From the NCBI RefSeq assembly GCF_000332075.2, contig NZ_ALVU02000001.1, positions 1,994,323-2,058,322 on the forward strand: a stretch of DNA of 64,000 bases, read 5' to 3'. The position numbers and the translations under genes are program-made. Below, piece by piece: positions 10,081 to 19,153 of this stretch; position 1 is the stretch's first letter, and every line of letters begins with the position of its first letter. Source of the DNA: Synechocystis sp. PCC 7509. Lineage in GTDB: Bacteria > Cyanobacteriota > Cyanobacteriia > Cyanobacteriales > Chroococcidiopsidaceae. Below the pieces are notes generated by a model. That model saw only the letters and a list, made by a program, of their open reading frames with translations, had not been told where the DNA came from and did no database searches.

Positions 10081-12511
10081 CAGTGTTGGCTTTGTATTGT
10101 TGAAAATAGTCCCAAGCGGGAAAAAGTTTTCCTTGCATCAGCGCCGCAATAGTATGAAGGGCATGAAGTTCGGGCAATTTGGAATTGAGAGAAATTGCTT
10201 TAAGTACAGCTTTTTCCGCTAAATAGGGTTGAAAGTTGTAGAGACGGACAAACGCCAGATAAGCGTAGGCGTAGGGATTTTGGGAGTCTAAATTTGTTAC
10301 TTGCTCAAAAGCTGCAATTGCCCCATTTACATCTCTTTTCAAGGCTGCTGCTAAAGCTAAAGCATAAGCCCAATGGGGATCTTTCTGGGGTGATTTTAAG
10401 CGATATTGCATAGCTAATATTATTTGCTGCAAGTAGTCTTGAGTAGGATCGTACTGATTAATTCGCGCAACTTCTGCAAACAGATGTTCTAGCGCCGGAG
10501 TTCCTTGAGATAATGTCGCCGCCAAGACCTGTAATTGAGTAATTAAATCTAATTCTGGGGCTGCTGTAGGGGCGCTTAGGGGGTTGATTTCTAAGCTTAC
10601 TGGTAAAGAAGGCAAAAGATAACTTTCGCCTGAATCCTTGTTTAAATAAGTGGCAGTTAAAGTATAGATTCCTGGGGGCGTATTTTTTGGCGGTAACATA
10701 GCGCTAGTTTCAGTTACTTTAAAACTGTTATCACTGTCGATCAGGCTATATAAGTTACCCAAACCAATGGCGCGATCATTTAGCCAGCTTATTTGATTAG
10801 TATTGATTTGATGCCAATTGAGCAATACTAGCCCCGATTTTAACTTTTTCCAGTCACCACTCCACTGATAAGTTACTGGAATCGTTACACCAGGCGGCGC
10901 ACTACTAGGTACAGTGACTTGCAACTCTACTTTATCTATTTTTGCTCCCATCGGTTCTACTTTTACTTTTGGTAAGCGGCGATGATAAAGCTGCAAACTA
11001 CTGTTATCAGGTAAACGCCAGCTTTTTTGTAATTGCAACTCTGGCGAAGTCTCCACTTCTTTTGCTATTAGGGTTTGAGTATCGGAAATTGAACCTTGAT
11101 CGCCAGTTTTGGTCAAAAACCAGTCAATAGAGCGCCCATCTTGTCTAACTTGGTTTTTTCTAGTTCCTACTTGACGAGCGTAAACTTGAAAATGCTCTAA
11201 AGCCCCAAAATAATTAAAGTTATGTTGATTGATTTGGGCAGTAGAAGGCAAAACGCCCACTGTAGAGCGTAAATAAGGTTCTGTTTGCCTGATTTCAGCA
11301 ATTACCTGACGATGAGGTAAATTAGTCTTAAAATCAGCGTAATGCTGCCCGTAGGGACTCAATACCTCTATCCATTTTCCCCCTAGCGGAAACAAATTAA
11401 AAATCATTAATAGCGCCGCCAAGCCCACTGTAACCACACGAATCGGCTTTTGCCAACGCCCGCGCCAGCTCGTCAATCCATAAGCCAAAAACAGCGCCAC
11501 TACAGGCAAATAAGGCAAAACATAGCGACTATCTTTGTTTACATTTACTGACCACAGAAAATAAGCGCCTACCCAAAAAACCGCCAACCATTTAAAACTA
11601 TCTTGGGGGGTTTTTCTAAATCGCCATCCCATCAGCAAACCCACTATTGGCACGATTAACAATAGCCACGAAACTTGAATGGGTAAAACTTGCCAGTAAT
11701 AAGTCCATGCGCCAATTGTATTTAAAGCCGGGTCATTTTCGGCGATCGCACTATCAATTGTTGCCCGTTTACCTGTGGTCAGCACAAATAGCCAATTGAC
11801 TCGATACCAAGCGCCACAAACTAGAAACGAAACTAGCAACGCTCCAACTAGCTGCAATAATCTACCCCAAAGGCGGCTTTTAATTGTCTCTACTCCCACC
11901 CAAATTATTGGGATCAGCAAAAAAAATATTGCTGTCTGTTTTACTAGCAGCGCCACACCCAAAGCAACCCCAAAAGCAGCCCACCACCAATTTTGAGTTT
12001 TTCTACCACGCCAAACTGTCAAACACCAATAGCTCAACGTCACCGCCGCCGTTAGCGGAAAATCAAGCAAAAAATCTAATCGCAGTTGATAAAAAGCCGG
12101 GAATATTTGACACAATAGCGCCGCCCCTAAGCCAACTTCCACCGAAAATAGCTCCACTCCTAACCCATACACCGCAACGATGAGAATGCCATTAAATAGC
12201 ACGTTGACAAGCATAGCTTGGTCTTGCCCCGTACCAAAAATCTGTTGAATAGTTGCCGCCGCCATATAAGTAAAGGGGGGGATTTTACTTGAAAGCAGCC
12301 AAAAACTCCGCCACCACCGACTATCGAACCATTGAGGATTTTGTAAGGCTTGGTGATAGTTTAATGTTCCTGTTAAGTAATCTGCCTGATCCCAACTAGG
12401 GATAGAGCGATCGCATTTCAGCCATAATATATCTACAATGGCGATCACTAACCAAAGAAGCAAAAGTATTCCTAGATGATATTTTTTTATCTTAGTCACC
12501 ATAAGTAGCAT
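10055..12511 (-). CDS. Glycosyltransferase family 39-like membrane protein with C-terminal TPR region
   Basis: An 818-aa protein. About a dozen hydrophobic segments fill residues 10-400. The early acidic motif PSWDQADY matches the first-loop Asp of GT-C (PMT/ArnT-like) glycosyltransferases that use polyprenyl-phosphate sugars. The segment at residues 520-620 resembles a beta-sandwich, and the last 150 residues form TPR-like helices (NPYAYAYLAFVRLYNFQPY). It is expected in the plasma membrane, with the substrate unknown. The start may lie a few codons downstream (MVTKIKKYHLG) because the first Met is close to another Met. Confidence 0.75.
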   Translation of the reverse strand: MLLMVTKIKKYHLGILLLLWLVIAIVDILWLKCDRSIPSWDQADYLTGTLNYHQALQNPQWFDSRWWRSFWLLSSKIPPFTYMAAATIQQIFGTGQDQAMLVNVLFNGILIVAVYGLGVELFSVEVGLGAALLCQIFPAFYQLRLDFLLDFPLTAAVTLSYWCLTVWRGRKTQNWWWAAFGVALGVALLVKQTAIFFLLIPIIWVGVETIKSRLWGRLLQLVGALLVSFLVCGAWYRVNWLFVLTTGKRATIDSAIAENDPALNTIGAWTYYWQVLPIQVSWLLLIVPIVGLLMGWRFRKTPQDSFKWLAVFWVGAYFLWSVNVNKDSRYVLPYLPVVALFLAYGLTSWRGRWQKPIRVVTVGLAALLMIFNLFPLGGKWIEVLSPYGQHYADFKTNLPHRQVIAEIRQTEPYLRSTVGVLPSTAQINQHNFNYFGALEHFQVYARQVGTRKNQVRQDGRSIDWFLTKTGDQGSISDTQTLIAKEVETSPELQLQKSWRLPDNSSLQLYHRRLPKVKVEPMGAKIDKVELQVTVPSSAPPGVTIPVTYQWSGDWKKLKSGLVLLNWHQINTNQISWLNDRAIGLGNLYSLIDSDNSFKVTETSAMLPPKNTPPGIYTLTATYLNKDSGESYLLPSLPVSLEINPLSAPTAAPELDLITQLQVLAATLSQGTPALEHLFAEVARINQYDPTQDYLQQIILAMQYRLKSPQKDPHWAYALALAAALKRDVNGAIAAFEQVTNLDSQNPYAYAYLAFVRLYNFQPYLAEKAVLKAISLNSKLPELHALHTIAALMQGKLFPAWDYFQQYKANTANLGSALK

Positions 12512-12707
12512 TCAATATACAGTTTCCTTTGCCTGAAAAGTGCGAGCGATCGCAATCTTTCTTTTGTATAGCCCACTGCAATATTAATTCCCAAGCATCA
12601 CGATAATTTGCAGAACGAGGCTTTATTTGTCGCTTCTGAGCTTCTACCAAATGAATCTCGCTACCATACCCAATAAATATATCTAAATGTCCTGTGAATA
12701 TAGTCAA
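12492..12707 (-). CDS. Small ORF of unknown function, possibly a gene fragment
   Basis: A 71-aa reading frame (KRQIKPRSANYRDAWELILQ) directly upstream of the GT39 gene and overlapping its start by 20 bp. I recognise no family. It may be translationally coupled to the downstream gene, or be the remnant of a longer gene disturbed near the toxin-antitoxin locus. Support is weak. Confidence 0.25.
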   Translation of the reverse strand: MTIFTGHLDIFIGYGSEIHLVEAQKRQIKPRSANYRDAWELILQWAIQKKDCDRSHFSGKGNCILNATYGD

Positions 12708-12740
12708 TAATGAAAATGACTATCTCTGGCAGGCACACTT

Positions 12741-13442
12741 ATGGTCAAACTTTACGGAGAAACTGACCCTAGAAACATCCCCACCTACTCCTTTAGTGAT
12801 GCTGCCCGTTATTTACGCATTCCAGCAGTCACAATTCGATCTTGGACAGTTGGACGGCGCTATCCAACTTCAAGCGGTTTCAATTTCTCCAAGCCAATAA
12901 TCGCAATTAAAGAGCTTAAACCAAGTCTTCTTTCCTTTACCAACTTAATTGAAATTCATATTCTTAGAGGAATTCGCAAACACCATAAAATTCAATTAGA
13001 CAAGGTACGAGCCGCCTTAGATTACATCGATGAGCAATTTCCAGTACCTCACCCTCTAGCTACTGAAAAGTTTCAGACTAATGGCGTTGACCTGTTTATT
13101 GAAAAATATGGTTCTCTTATCAACGCTTCTAAGCGCGGACAAACGGAGTTAAAAAATGTTCTTAATGCTCATTTGCAAAGAATTGAGTTAGATGATAGTG
13201 GGCTTGCCATTAGACTTTATCCCTTTACTCGCTCTCACGAAGAAGATAATCCTCGCATAGTCGCTATCGATCCCCGAATTGCCTTTGGTCGTCTTGTTAT
13301 TGCTGGGACAGGAATTTCTACCAGTGTTTTAGCAGAGCGTCATCAAGCAGGAGAGTCAATAAACGAACTGTCTTATGACTACGACTGCGATAGCCTCAAA
13401 ATTGAGGAAGCTATTCGCTGCGAACTGCGTGCTGCTGCATGA
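12741..13442 (+). CDS. DUF433-domain antitoxin with N-terminal HTH
   Basis: A 233-aa protein. Residues about 12-50 look like a MerR-type helix-turn-helix (SFSDAARYLRIPAVTIRSW). The C-terminal 70 residues are a DUF433 domain (DPRIAFGRLVIAGTGISTSV). DUF433 proteins are usually paired with DUF5615 PIN-like toxins; here the stop overlaps the start of a PIN-like gene at 13439-13442 (ATGA), a typical toxin-antitoxin arrangement. It probably represses its own operon. The partner toxin is broken. Confidence 0.8.
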   Translation: MVKLYGETDPRNIPTYSFSDAARYLRIPAVTIRSWTVGRRYPTSSGFNFSKPIIAIKELKPSLLSFTNLIEIHILRGIRKHHKIQLDKVRAALDYIDEQFPVPHPLATEKFQTNGVDLFIEKYGSLINASKRGQTELKNVLNAHLQRIELDDSGLAIRLYPFTRSHEEDNPRIVAIDPRIAFGRLVIAGTGISTSVLAERHQAGESINELSYDYDCDSLKIEEAIRCELRAAA

Positions 13443-13649
13443 CACAACCTCAGTCAATTACCTTTTTCATCGATCGCGATGTCTAGGTAAAAAATTCATT
13501 GTAGAAAGGCTCAAGAGTGCAGGCATCAGCATCGAAATTCATGATGACCACTTTGCCCCAGATGCTCAAGACGTAGACTGGATTCCAGAAGTGGGTAAAA
13601 AAGGTTGGGTTGTTTTGACGAAGGATGCGAGGATTGGAAGAAATTCATT

Positions 13650-14543
13650 GAACCTATCCCACTAAGGTTAAAAATGTGATAATGTAGTTCTCAGATTGAT
13701 TAAGCTACATGGGATATGGCTGGAAAATTTGAGGGATTGAGCGATTTAGAATGGAAACTGTTTGAGGATGTGATGACAGAGAAAGGAGAAAAGCGGGAAC
13801 GAGGAATGCCCCATGCGCCTTTTCGTCATGTACTGAACACCTTAATGTATGTATTGATTACGGGTTGCCGATGGTGTGATGTGCCGAAGGGAGAAATTTG
13901 GGCATCGAAAAGTTCAGCACATCGATGGCTAATGCGTTGGCAAACGGATGGAACGTTGGCACAATTACAAGCACGGATACTAGGAATCGCATCAGAGAAA
14001 GGATTAATTAACTGGAACTATGGCGCGGTGGACGGGTCTTTTTCCCCCTGGCAAAGGCGGTGGTGAGGATGTTGCTTATGGTTATAAGGGCAAAGGGATT
14101 TTAATTCATACTCTCACTGACGGTAACGGGATGCCGTTGTCTAATACGACTACACCAGCTAATGGTAGTGAACGCCAGCAAGTAATGACGCTAATTGACC
14201 GCAACGCCAGTCAAAAATAATCAACCTGGTAGACCCCGTAAACGAGTCAAAGTGCTGGCGGCGGACAAAGGCTATGATTCAAAAGATTTGAGAAAGGCTT
14301 TGCGTAAGCGTGGTATTAGACCACAGTTGCCAAAACGAACTCGCAAAACAAAGAAAAATCGGGGTAGACCAATTAAAATCTCAGTCCCTCGCTTTCAAAT
14401 CGAGCGTTGTTTCGCATGGTTTCAACGGAAATACCGTAGGCTCGTTGTTCGATGGGAGAGAATCTCTGCCTGTTTCAATGCCTTTGTTACTCTTGCAACA
14501 ATTCACATCTGGATTAACAGAATTCTGTTAGTGGGATAGGTTC
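13650..14543 (+). mobile_element. IS5-family insertion sequence, 894 bp
   Basis: It is bounded by a perfect 16-bp terminal inverted repeat (GAACCTATCCCACTAA at 13650-13665 and its complement at 14528-14543). The flanks carry ATT at 13647-13649 and 14544-14546, a 3-bp target duplication as known for the ISL2-type subgroup of IS5. It lies inside the PIN-like toxin gene. Confidence 0.9.
13716..14539 (+). pseudogene. IS5-family transposase, in three frames
   Basis: The N-terminal part (13716-14066) ends just after the first catalytic Asp (GAVDGSFSP). Frame two covers KGGGEDVAYGYKGKGI to about 14200. Frame three (to 14539) holds LAADKGYDS with the second Asp and the region around the Glu (FQIERCFAWFQRKYRR). 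The first shift lies at a T/C-rich run (tttttccccctgg, about 14039-14051), which might be programmed or a lesion. The second, near 14200-14220, has no slippery site I can name and looks like a lesion. The element is therefore probably not autonomous. Confidence 0.8.
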
Positions 14544-14855
14544 ATTAGAAAAAATTGCTGTTGTCCGCACTCAGATTAAGATGTTTACCCTTGCCTCCCA
14601 AAGCTTATCAGGACAGGACATGGCTGAAATTTTTCTCAAAGCGATTGTACCAATGCAAGAATTTGTTTGGGAGCATTCCGCTCCATTTATTGCCAAAGTC
14701 CATAGCGATAACCGCGTCACCCTTTGGAAGGACAATAAGGAGTTATTCGCAGAATTGCAGCGACTTTTAAGCTGACCGCCAAGATAACGGCAAAATGAGA
14801 CACGTTGTAAAATCAACGTTTCAATCTTATTAATAATATTAATCTCCTTAAAACA

Positions 14856-14888
14856 AAACCCTGCAACTATAAATTAGTTGCAGGGTTT
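14856..14888 (-). terminator. Rho-independent terminator after tRNA-fMet
   Basis: A 14-bp perfect stem, aaaccctgcaacta (14856-14869) with its complement at 14875-14888 and a 5-nt loop. It is followed on the minus strand by a T-rich tract, 12 bp downstream of the tRNA 3' end. Confidence 0.75.
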
Positions 14889-14899
14889 ATTTGTTCTAA

Positions 14900-14973
<74 letters not shown>

Positions 14974-15012
14974 TCGCCTTTCTTACTATAACACTATTTT
15001 TAATAATGGCAA

Positions 15013-15966
15013 CTAAAGAATAGATAATTCGCCAATTACTTCCAAACGCTTGAATTTTCCCAGAGTCATAAAGCTTTCTGTCAAAATTTCTGCCACACTA
15101 GGATCGATCCAGCCCATTTGTTGTAATACATGAATAGCAACAGCGTACTTAGCCCGTTTTGCCCCATCCATGACTTTAATTGCTATTCCCATTCCTTCGC
15201 CAGTTCTACCAATACACTGCACTCCCTCGGCTCCAGCTTTACTGACAAGTTCTCCCTCCGTTAAACGCATCAGTTCGGTGTCAAATTCCCCTGTTCCCGC
15301 TACCATTGTTGGGTGATGAGTCATCGCGCGGACAATTCGCTCCATATCTAAATTTTGCCCCGAAGCCAATTGCGCGTACAAAGCTGCCATTTGCCCCAAC
15401 TGCAACAAATAGGTTGGCGCTCCACAATCATCGTGAGCGTGAATAAACTCGGCGGCGGGCATTTTTAGTAACTCGGCAACTTTACCAAAAATTAGTTGCT
15501 GTACCGGATGATTGTGCTGTAAATAAGTATTTAAAGGCCAATGCCGTTGTTGACATACTGCCAGCATTCCGGCGTGTTTGCCAGAGCAGTTGTATTGTAA
15601 GCGGCTGCTTTTACCTTCGGGTATGGGACATTGCAGAATCGAAGCATCAATATCTGAGCGCCACAAAATATTAAAGACTTGGCGCACCTGCTCGATTGTA
15701 CCTTGGTGGGAACTACAAATAATTGCTAAATCGCGATCGCTCAATTCGTATCGCTCCAAAGTTCCGGTTGCTATGACGCTTAAAGCCTGAAATGGTTTGA
15801 GCGCTGAACGCACAAAAGTAGCAGTTTCCGAATTTCCTGCTACTGACAAAACCCTTCCCCGGTCATCACAGACGACCGCTTGGACTTGATGCCTTGATTC
15901 AATAATGCCTTCGCGCAGTAACCTGACTTCAAGTTCCGCCGCTTGTGTTCTTTTTCCCCTTGTCAT
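15013..15966 (-). CDS. L-asparaginase II-type family protein
   Basis: A 317-aa protein of the Asparaginase_II Pfam family (thermolabile L-asparaginase type): LLREGIIESRHQVQAVVCDDRG, ICSSHQGT, NCSGKHAGML and HDDCGAPT are family motifs. It is predicted to hydrolyse asparagine to aspartate and ammonia in the cytosol. It is the last gene of a minus-strand run yqeK-rsfS-CGLD27-asparaginase. It is distinct from the N-terminal-nucleophile (plant-type) asparaginases. Confidence 0.88.
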   Translation of the reverse strand: MTRGKRTQAAELEVRLLREGIIESRHQVQAVVCDDRGRVLSVAGNSETATFVRSALKPFQALSVIATGTLERYELSDRDLAIICSSHQGTIEQVRQVFNILWRSDIDASILQCPIPEGKSSRLQYNCSGKHAGMLAVCQQRHWPLNTYLQHNHPVQQLIFGKVAELLKMPAAEFIHAHDDCGAPTYLLQLGQMAALYAQLASGQNLDMERIVRAMTHHPTMVAGTGEFDTELMRLTEGELVSKAGAEGVQCIGRTGEGMGIAIKVMDGAKRAKYAVAIHVLQQMGWIDPSVAEILTESFMTLGKFKRLEVIGELSIL

Positions 15967-16008
15967 GGGTAAAATGTACCATTTACCAGAGACATTTGGG
16001 CTAAATTT

Positions 16009-16509
16009 TTATAAAAAATTCCAAACTACAGTTCCAACCAATAGCAATAAGACTAAACTTATAAAACTTTGCGCGATTCTTTGTAAAATTGGCTGAATTT
16101 GGTAAGTGGCAATTAATAAGTCACGGGATTTAACTTCTTCTGGTTTAGTCCAAGTTTGCCCATCGTACCAGCCGGATTCTTCATAAAATATTGTGGTGGT
16201 GGTAAGGCGACTTTTTATATACGACCATCCCAAATACATTCGCACCAATACAAGCAATACGCCTACGCTTGCCCCCGCACTACCGCACAGAATAAATTGT
16301 ATTATCTGTTTGTGAGGGGCAAAGCTAGCCGCCGCCACTGGGCCGGCGATTATCCATGACAGACCCCAAATCCAAACAAGTTTTGTAATATACTGCTGCC
16401 AACTTAGAGTACAAGTTTTAAAAAAACCTGCCGCTTTCAATTCCTCGTACTCATTTAATGGCTGTTGTTCGGTAGGTACAGGGCAAATATAAGGCGAAGA
16501 CTCAATCAT
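16009..16509 (-). CDS. CGLD27/Ycf36-like membrane protein (DUF1230)
   Basis: A 166-aa protein with a Pro-rich start (CPVPTEQQPLNEYEELK), two central hydrophobic segments (about residues 43-62 and 70-90) and a C-terminal one (about 145-165). This layout matches the CGLD27/Ycf36 family conserved in cyanobacteria and green plastids, whose biochemical role is not established. It overlaps the rsfS stop by 4 bp (ATGA), indicating translational coupling. Confidence 0.8.
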   Translation of the reverse strand: MIESSPYICPVPTEQQPLNEYEELKAAGFFKTCTLSWQQYITKLVWIWGLSWIIAGPVAAASFAPHKQIIQFILCGSAGASVGVLLVLVRMYLGWSYIKSRLTTTTIFYEESGWYDGQTWTKPEEVKSRDLLIATYQIQPILQRIAQSFISLVLLLLVGTVVWNFL

Positions 16510-16967
16510 TCTTCTAACTCCCTGGGAGGATTTTCAATGTTATCGGGCAAGTCAACTCTCCGTGCGTGACCCCAAAATGCTTCTAAATTGTAATATTCTC
16601 TTTCTTTGGGCATCATGATATGCACCATGACATCGCCGTAGTCTTTTAGTACCCAACTTCCCTCAGCTTGTCCTTCGGTGCGGATGGGGAGGCGGTTTAA
16701 TTGTTCTTCTACTTGGTCTTCGATGGATTGGGATATCGCTCTTACTTGGGCTTTAGAATAGCCTGTAACTAAAACAAAATAATCAGCTAAAAAAGAGACT
16801 TCAGCGACCCCTAACACTATCATATCTGCCGCTTTGCGATCGGCGGCGGCGGCAGCAGCTATTAACGCTAATTCTCGGCTTTCTGCGGGGCTTTGGGCAG
16901 CAGGGCGGGTATTTGTAGCAACAAGTGTAGACTGAGATTGTAAATTAATTTGGGAATGATCTGTCAT
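16506..16967 (-). CDS. rsfS: Ribosome silencing factor RsfS
   Basis: A 153-aa protein. A variable 30-residue N-terminus precedes the RsfS/Iojap fold: AADRKAADMIVLGVAEVS, YFVLVTGYSKAQVRAI, and GSWVLKDYGDVMVHIM. It binds ribosomal protein L14 and blocks subunit joining under poor growth conditions. It lies 75 bp downstream of yqeK, a common bacterial pairing. Confidence 0.93.
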   Translation of the reverse strand: MTDHSQINLQSQSTLVATNTRPAAQSPAESRELALIAAAAAADRKAADMIVLGVAEVSFLADYFVLVTGYSKAQVRAISQSIEDQVEEQLNRLPIRTEGQAEGSWVLKDYGDVMVHIMMPKEREYYNLEAFWGHARRVDLPDNIENPPRELEE

Positions 16968-17042
16968 TAAACCTCAAAGGCTGATAGTTTTTAAGTCAAA
17001 ATAACGAAAAGTTTTTTCTGCATCCTAACAAAAATTAGGCGT

Positions 17043-17681
17043 TTATGCAGTTGTTGGCGGTGTAGCCAGTTGCTTTTTTTGGGCTTTTTGCAAAAACCAA
17101 TTACGAGTTGCAATGGTTCGGGGATGGATTAAACAATGAGTTTCAAGGAGAAATTTGAGCGAATAGTCGCAGGTTTGGAATAGCGCTTTATCTAAATTTT
17201 GGTAACAAATCTTTCGCAAATGCTCTAATTCTGGAGTGTTACCGCGACCTGGTTCTAAGGTATCTGCCAAAAATACAATACAACTAAGTTCGTTCATCCC
17301 AGGTTGACCTAAAGTATGATTTACGATCGCATTTAACACATCGTTATCAGTTACTTTAAAGGTATCTCTAGCCACAATTGCGCTGACATCTGCGTGTAGT
17401 AAGTGAGGAGTAGCAGCGCTTACAGGGTCGATTTCTAATCCGGCTATTTGAGCTATTTCTAAAAGCTTTCGCGGCTTAAAGTATTTAGCCAAGTCGTGCA
17501 GCAAGCCAGCTAGGGCAGCTTTTTGTTTATCTACTTGGTAATAAGTTGCCAAGTCAATAGCCATTTGTTCTACGGCTAAAATATGCTTGATGCGTGACGG
17601 GGGAACGTTATCGGCTAACCAATTTAAAACTTGTTCGCGGTCAATGGTACTAGACTCCAAGCTATGGTTGAGAGGTAACAC
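17043..17681 (-). CDS. yqeK: YqeK-type HD-domain symmetrical Ap4A hydrolase
   Basis: A 212-aa protein with HD-domain metal ligands in HILAVEQMA, LLHDLAKYF and LLHADVSA. YqeK enzymes cleave diadenosine tetraphosphate symmetrically into two ADP. The start is GTG at 17681. It is the first gene of the minus-strand run with rsfS and diverges from queE by 35 bp, so both promoters are probably in that gap. Confidence 0.88.
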   Translation of the reverse strand: MLPLNHSLESSTIDREQVLNWLADNVPPSRIKHILAVEQMAIDLATYYQVDKQKAALAGLLHDLAKYFKPRKLLEIAQIAGLEIDPVSAATPHLLHADVSAIVARDTFKVTDNDVLNAIVNHTLGQPGMNELSCIVFLADTLEPGRGNTPELEHLRKICYQNLDKALFQTCDYSLKFLLETHCLIHPRTIATRNWFLQKAQKKQLATPPTTA

Positions 17682-17716
17682 TATAAAAGTTTTTGTAAGA
17701 TTTATTTTTATTCTAA

Positions 17717-18487
17717 ATGAGTAATAAAACAGCTAGACTAATCGAAGTTTTTTCCGCTATTCAAGGGGAAGGACTAAATGTTGGTACTCGTCAGATATTT
17801 ATCAGGTTCGCAATTTGTGATTTGCGATGCAATTACTGCGATAGCGCCCATACTTGGGTAGCACCTTCAGAGTATCGAATAGAGGCGCATCCTGGATTGC
17901 GAGACTTTGAAGTATATTCCAATCCTGTACAACTAACGACTTTGCTAGAGTTTGTTAAACGGCAAAATGTTCCACTATTGCACGATAGCATTAGTTTGAC
18001 TGGGGGCGAACCACTTTTACACGCACCGTTTTTGAAAGAGTTTCTACCAGAAGTGCGAAGCCTAACTAATTTACCAATTTACTTAGAAACTGGCGGACAC
18101 CGCCCAGAACAACTATTAACAATCTTGCCTTACTTGGATGCGGTGGGGATGGATTTAAAATTGCCTAGTGTAAGCGGTGAAAGTCATTGGCAATCACACG
18201 CCCAATTCTTGCAGTATTGTTATGACTCACAAACTGAGGTGTTTGTCAAGATAATTATTTCAAGTCAAACGCAGGTAGAGGAGTTAGAAAAAGCGGCAAA
18301 TTTAGTCGTGGAAGTTAACCCAGAAATAATTATATATCTGCAACCAGTAACGCCTTTAGAAGTGAGTAAAAAACAGATGTTTGCGCCAACTCCTGAGCAA
18401 GTTTTGAGTTGGCAAGCCTTAATGAAAAAGTTGATAAAGCAAGTCCGGGTTGTACCGCAAACTCATAAGATGTTGCAGCAGCTTTAA
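17717..18487 (+). CDS. queE: 7-carboxy-7-deazaguanine synthase QueE
   Basis: A 256-aa radical-SAM protein. The motif IFIRFAICDLRCNYCDSAHTW holds the CxxxCxxC-type cluster ligands (with the QueE-specific longer first spacing), and SLTGGEPLL is the SAM-binding GGE motif. It converts 6-carboxytetrahydropterin to the 7-deazaguanine precursor of queuosine. The length is typical. Confidence 0.93.
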   Translation: MSNKTARLIEVFSAIQGEGLNVGTRQIFIRFAICDLRCNYCDSAHTWVAPSEYRIEAHPGLRDFEVYSNPVQLTTLLEFVKRQNVPLLHDSISLTGGEPLLHAPFLKEFLPEVRSLTNLPIYLETGGHRPEQLLTILPYLDAVGMDLKLPSVSGESHWQSHAQFLQYCYDSQTEVFVKIIISSQTQVEELEKAANLVVEVNPEIIIYLQPVTPLEVSKKQMFAPTPEQVLSWQALMKKLIKQVRVVPQTHKMLQQL

Positions 18488-18490
18488 AAG

Positions 18491-18525
18491 GGCGATCTCA
18501 TTTCCTCAAGGGAAATGAGATCGCC
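18491..18525. terminator. Strong hairpin after queE
   Basis: A 15-bp perfect stem GGCGATCTCATTTCC (18491-18505) and its complement (18511-18525) with a 5-nt loop, 4 bp after the queE stop. There is no T-run, so it may act as an mRNA 3' end or a dispersed palindrome rather than a classical terminator. Confidence 0.5.
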
Positions 18526-18611
18526 GTCCAGGAATGCTTGAGTATCAAGGCTGATAGTATTTGTGGCGTGCAAACAATACTAACGTTTCATGCTTTTTCT
18601 TAAAAGCATGA

Positions 18612-19071
18612 TTAAACGATCTCAATAGTTGCTTAGAGCAATTTCATATCAACACGCTGCCAAGTATGCGCCATTTTATGGCTCGAATTGCTCACGAAAG
18701 CGGCGGGCTGAAGTATTTAAAAGAGTTTGCCTCTGACGACCAGTACGAAGGAAGACTTGACTTGGGGAATATAAAAACTGGGGATGGTAGGCGCTACAAA
18801 GGCGGTGGGGCGCGGCAAGTAACTGGGAGACACAACTATCAAGCATTGTGCAACTACTTAAACAATCCGCGCGTTATGGAGGGTTGTTTAAGTAGTTGCA
18901 GCCGTTTTACCCTTCACAGCTTCGGGTTATTGGTGGATGCGAAACTCTATAAATAGCTTGTGCGCTCTTGTCGCAAAAGTTGAGAAAGTAACTCGTCGCG
19001 TCAACGGTGGCTATAACGGACTTGCCGATCGCAAAAACTATTATGCGATCGCATCCTCGGTAATCGGCTAA
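18612..19071 (+). pseudogene. GH19 chitinase/lysozyme-like gene remnant
   Basis: The reading frame from 18612 gives INTLPSMRHFMARIAHESGG, YEGRLDLGN and GDGRRYKGGGARQVTGRHNY, the catalytic core of GH19-type chitinase or endolysin domains, including the catalytic-type Glu in AHESGG. After EGCLSSC (about 18898) the match moves to another frame: AVLPFTASGYWW then VTRRVNGGYNGLADRKNYY, ending with TAA at 19069-19071. One extra base near 18898-18900 explains this. No clear start codon with the usual N-terminus is seen, so the 5' end is also damaged. It may derive from a phage endolysin or a host muramidase. Confidence 0.75.
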
Positions 19072-19153
19072 TTTCCCTGGGGATTCGCTGTACACTAAAA
19101 ACAGTAAAAGACATTAGGCTTTTGCCCTATTGCTTATCAATTCCCCCGATCGA

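Larger units (their letters stand above)
13439..14775 (+). pseudogene. PIN-like (DUF5615-type) toxin gene split by an IS5-family element
   Basis: The gene starts with ATG at 13439 overlapping the antitoxin stop. After TFFIDRDV the frame meets TAG at 13484-13486. Reading continues in another frame as LGKKFIVERLKSAGISIEIHDD, consistent with one lost base near 13483. At 13649 an insertion sequence interrupts the gene. The remainder (EKIAVVRTQIKMFTLASQSLSG to …LQRLLS) resumes after it and ends at 14775. Removing the element plus one ATT copy joins the halves in frame (GRNS|LEKIAVV). So there are two independent lesions. The intact product would be a cytosolic PIN-like nuclease toxin of about 130 aa. 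Confidence 0.85.

Noticed and set aside
18612..19071. Prophage
   Set aside because: Only a single endolysin-like remnant; no integrase, capsid or tail genes nearby.
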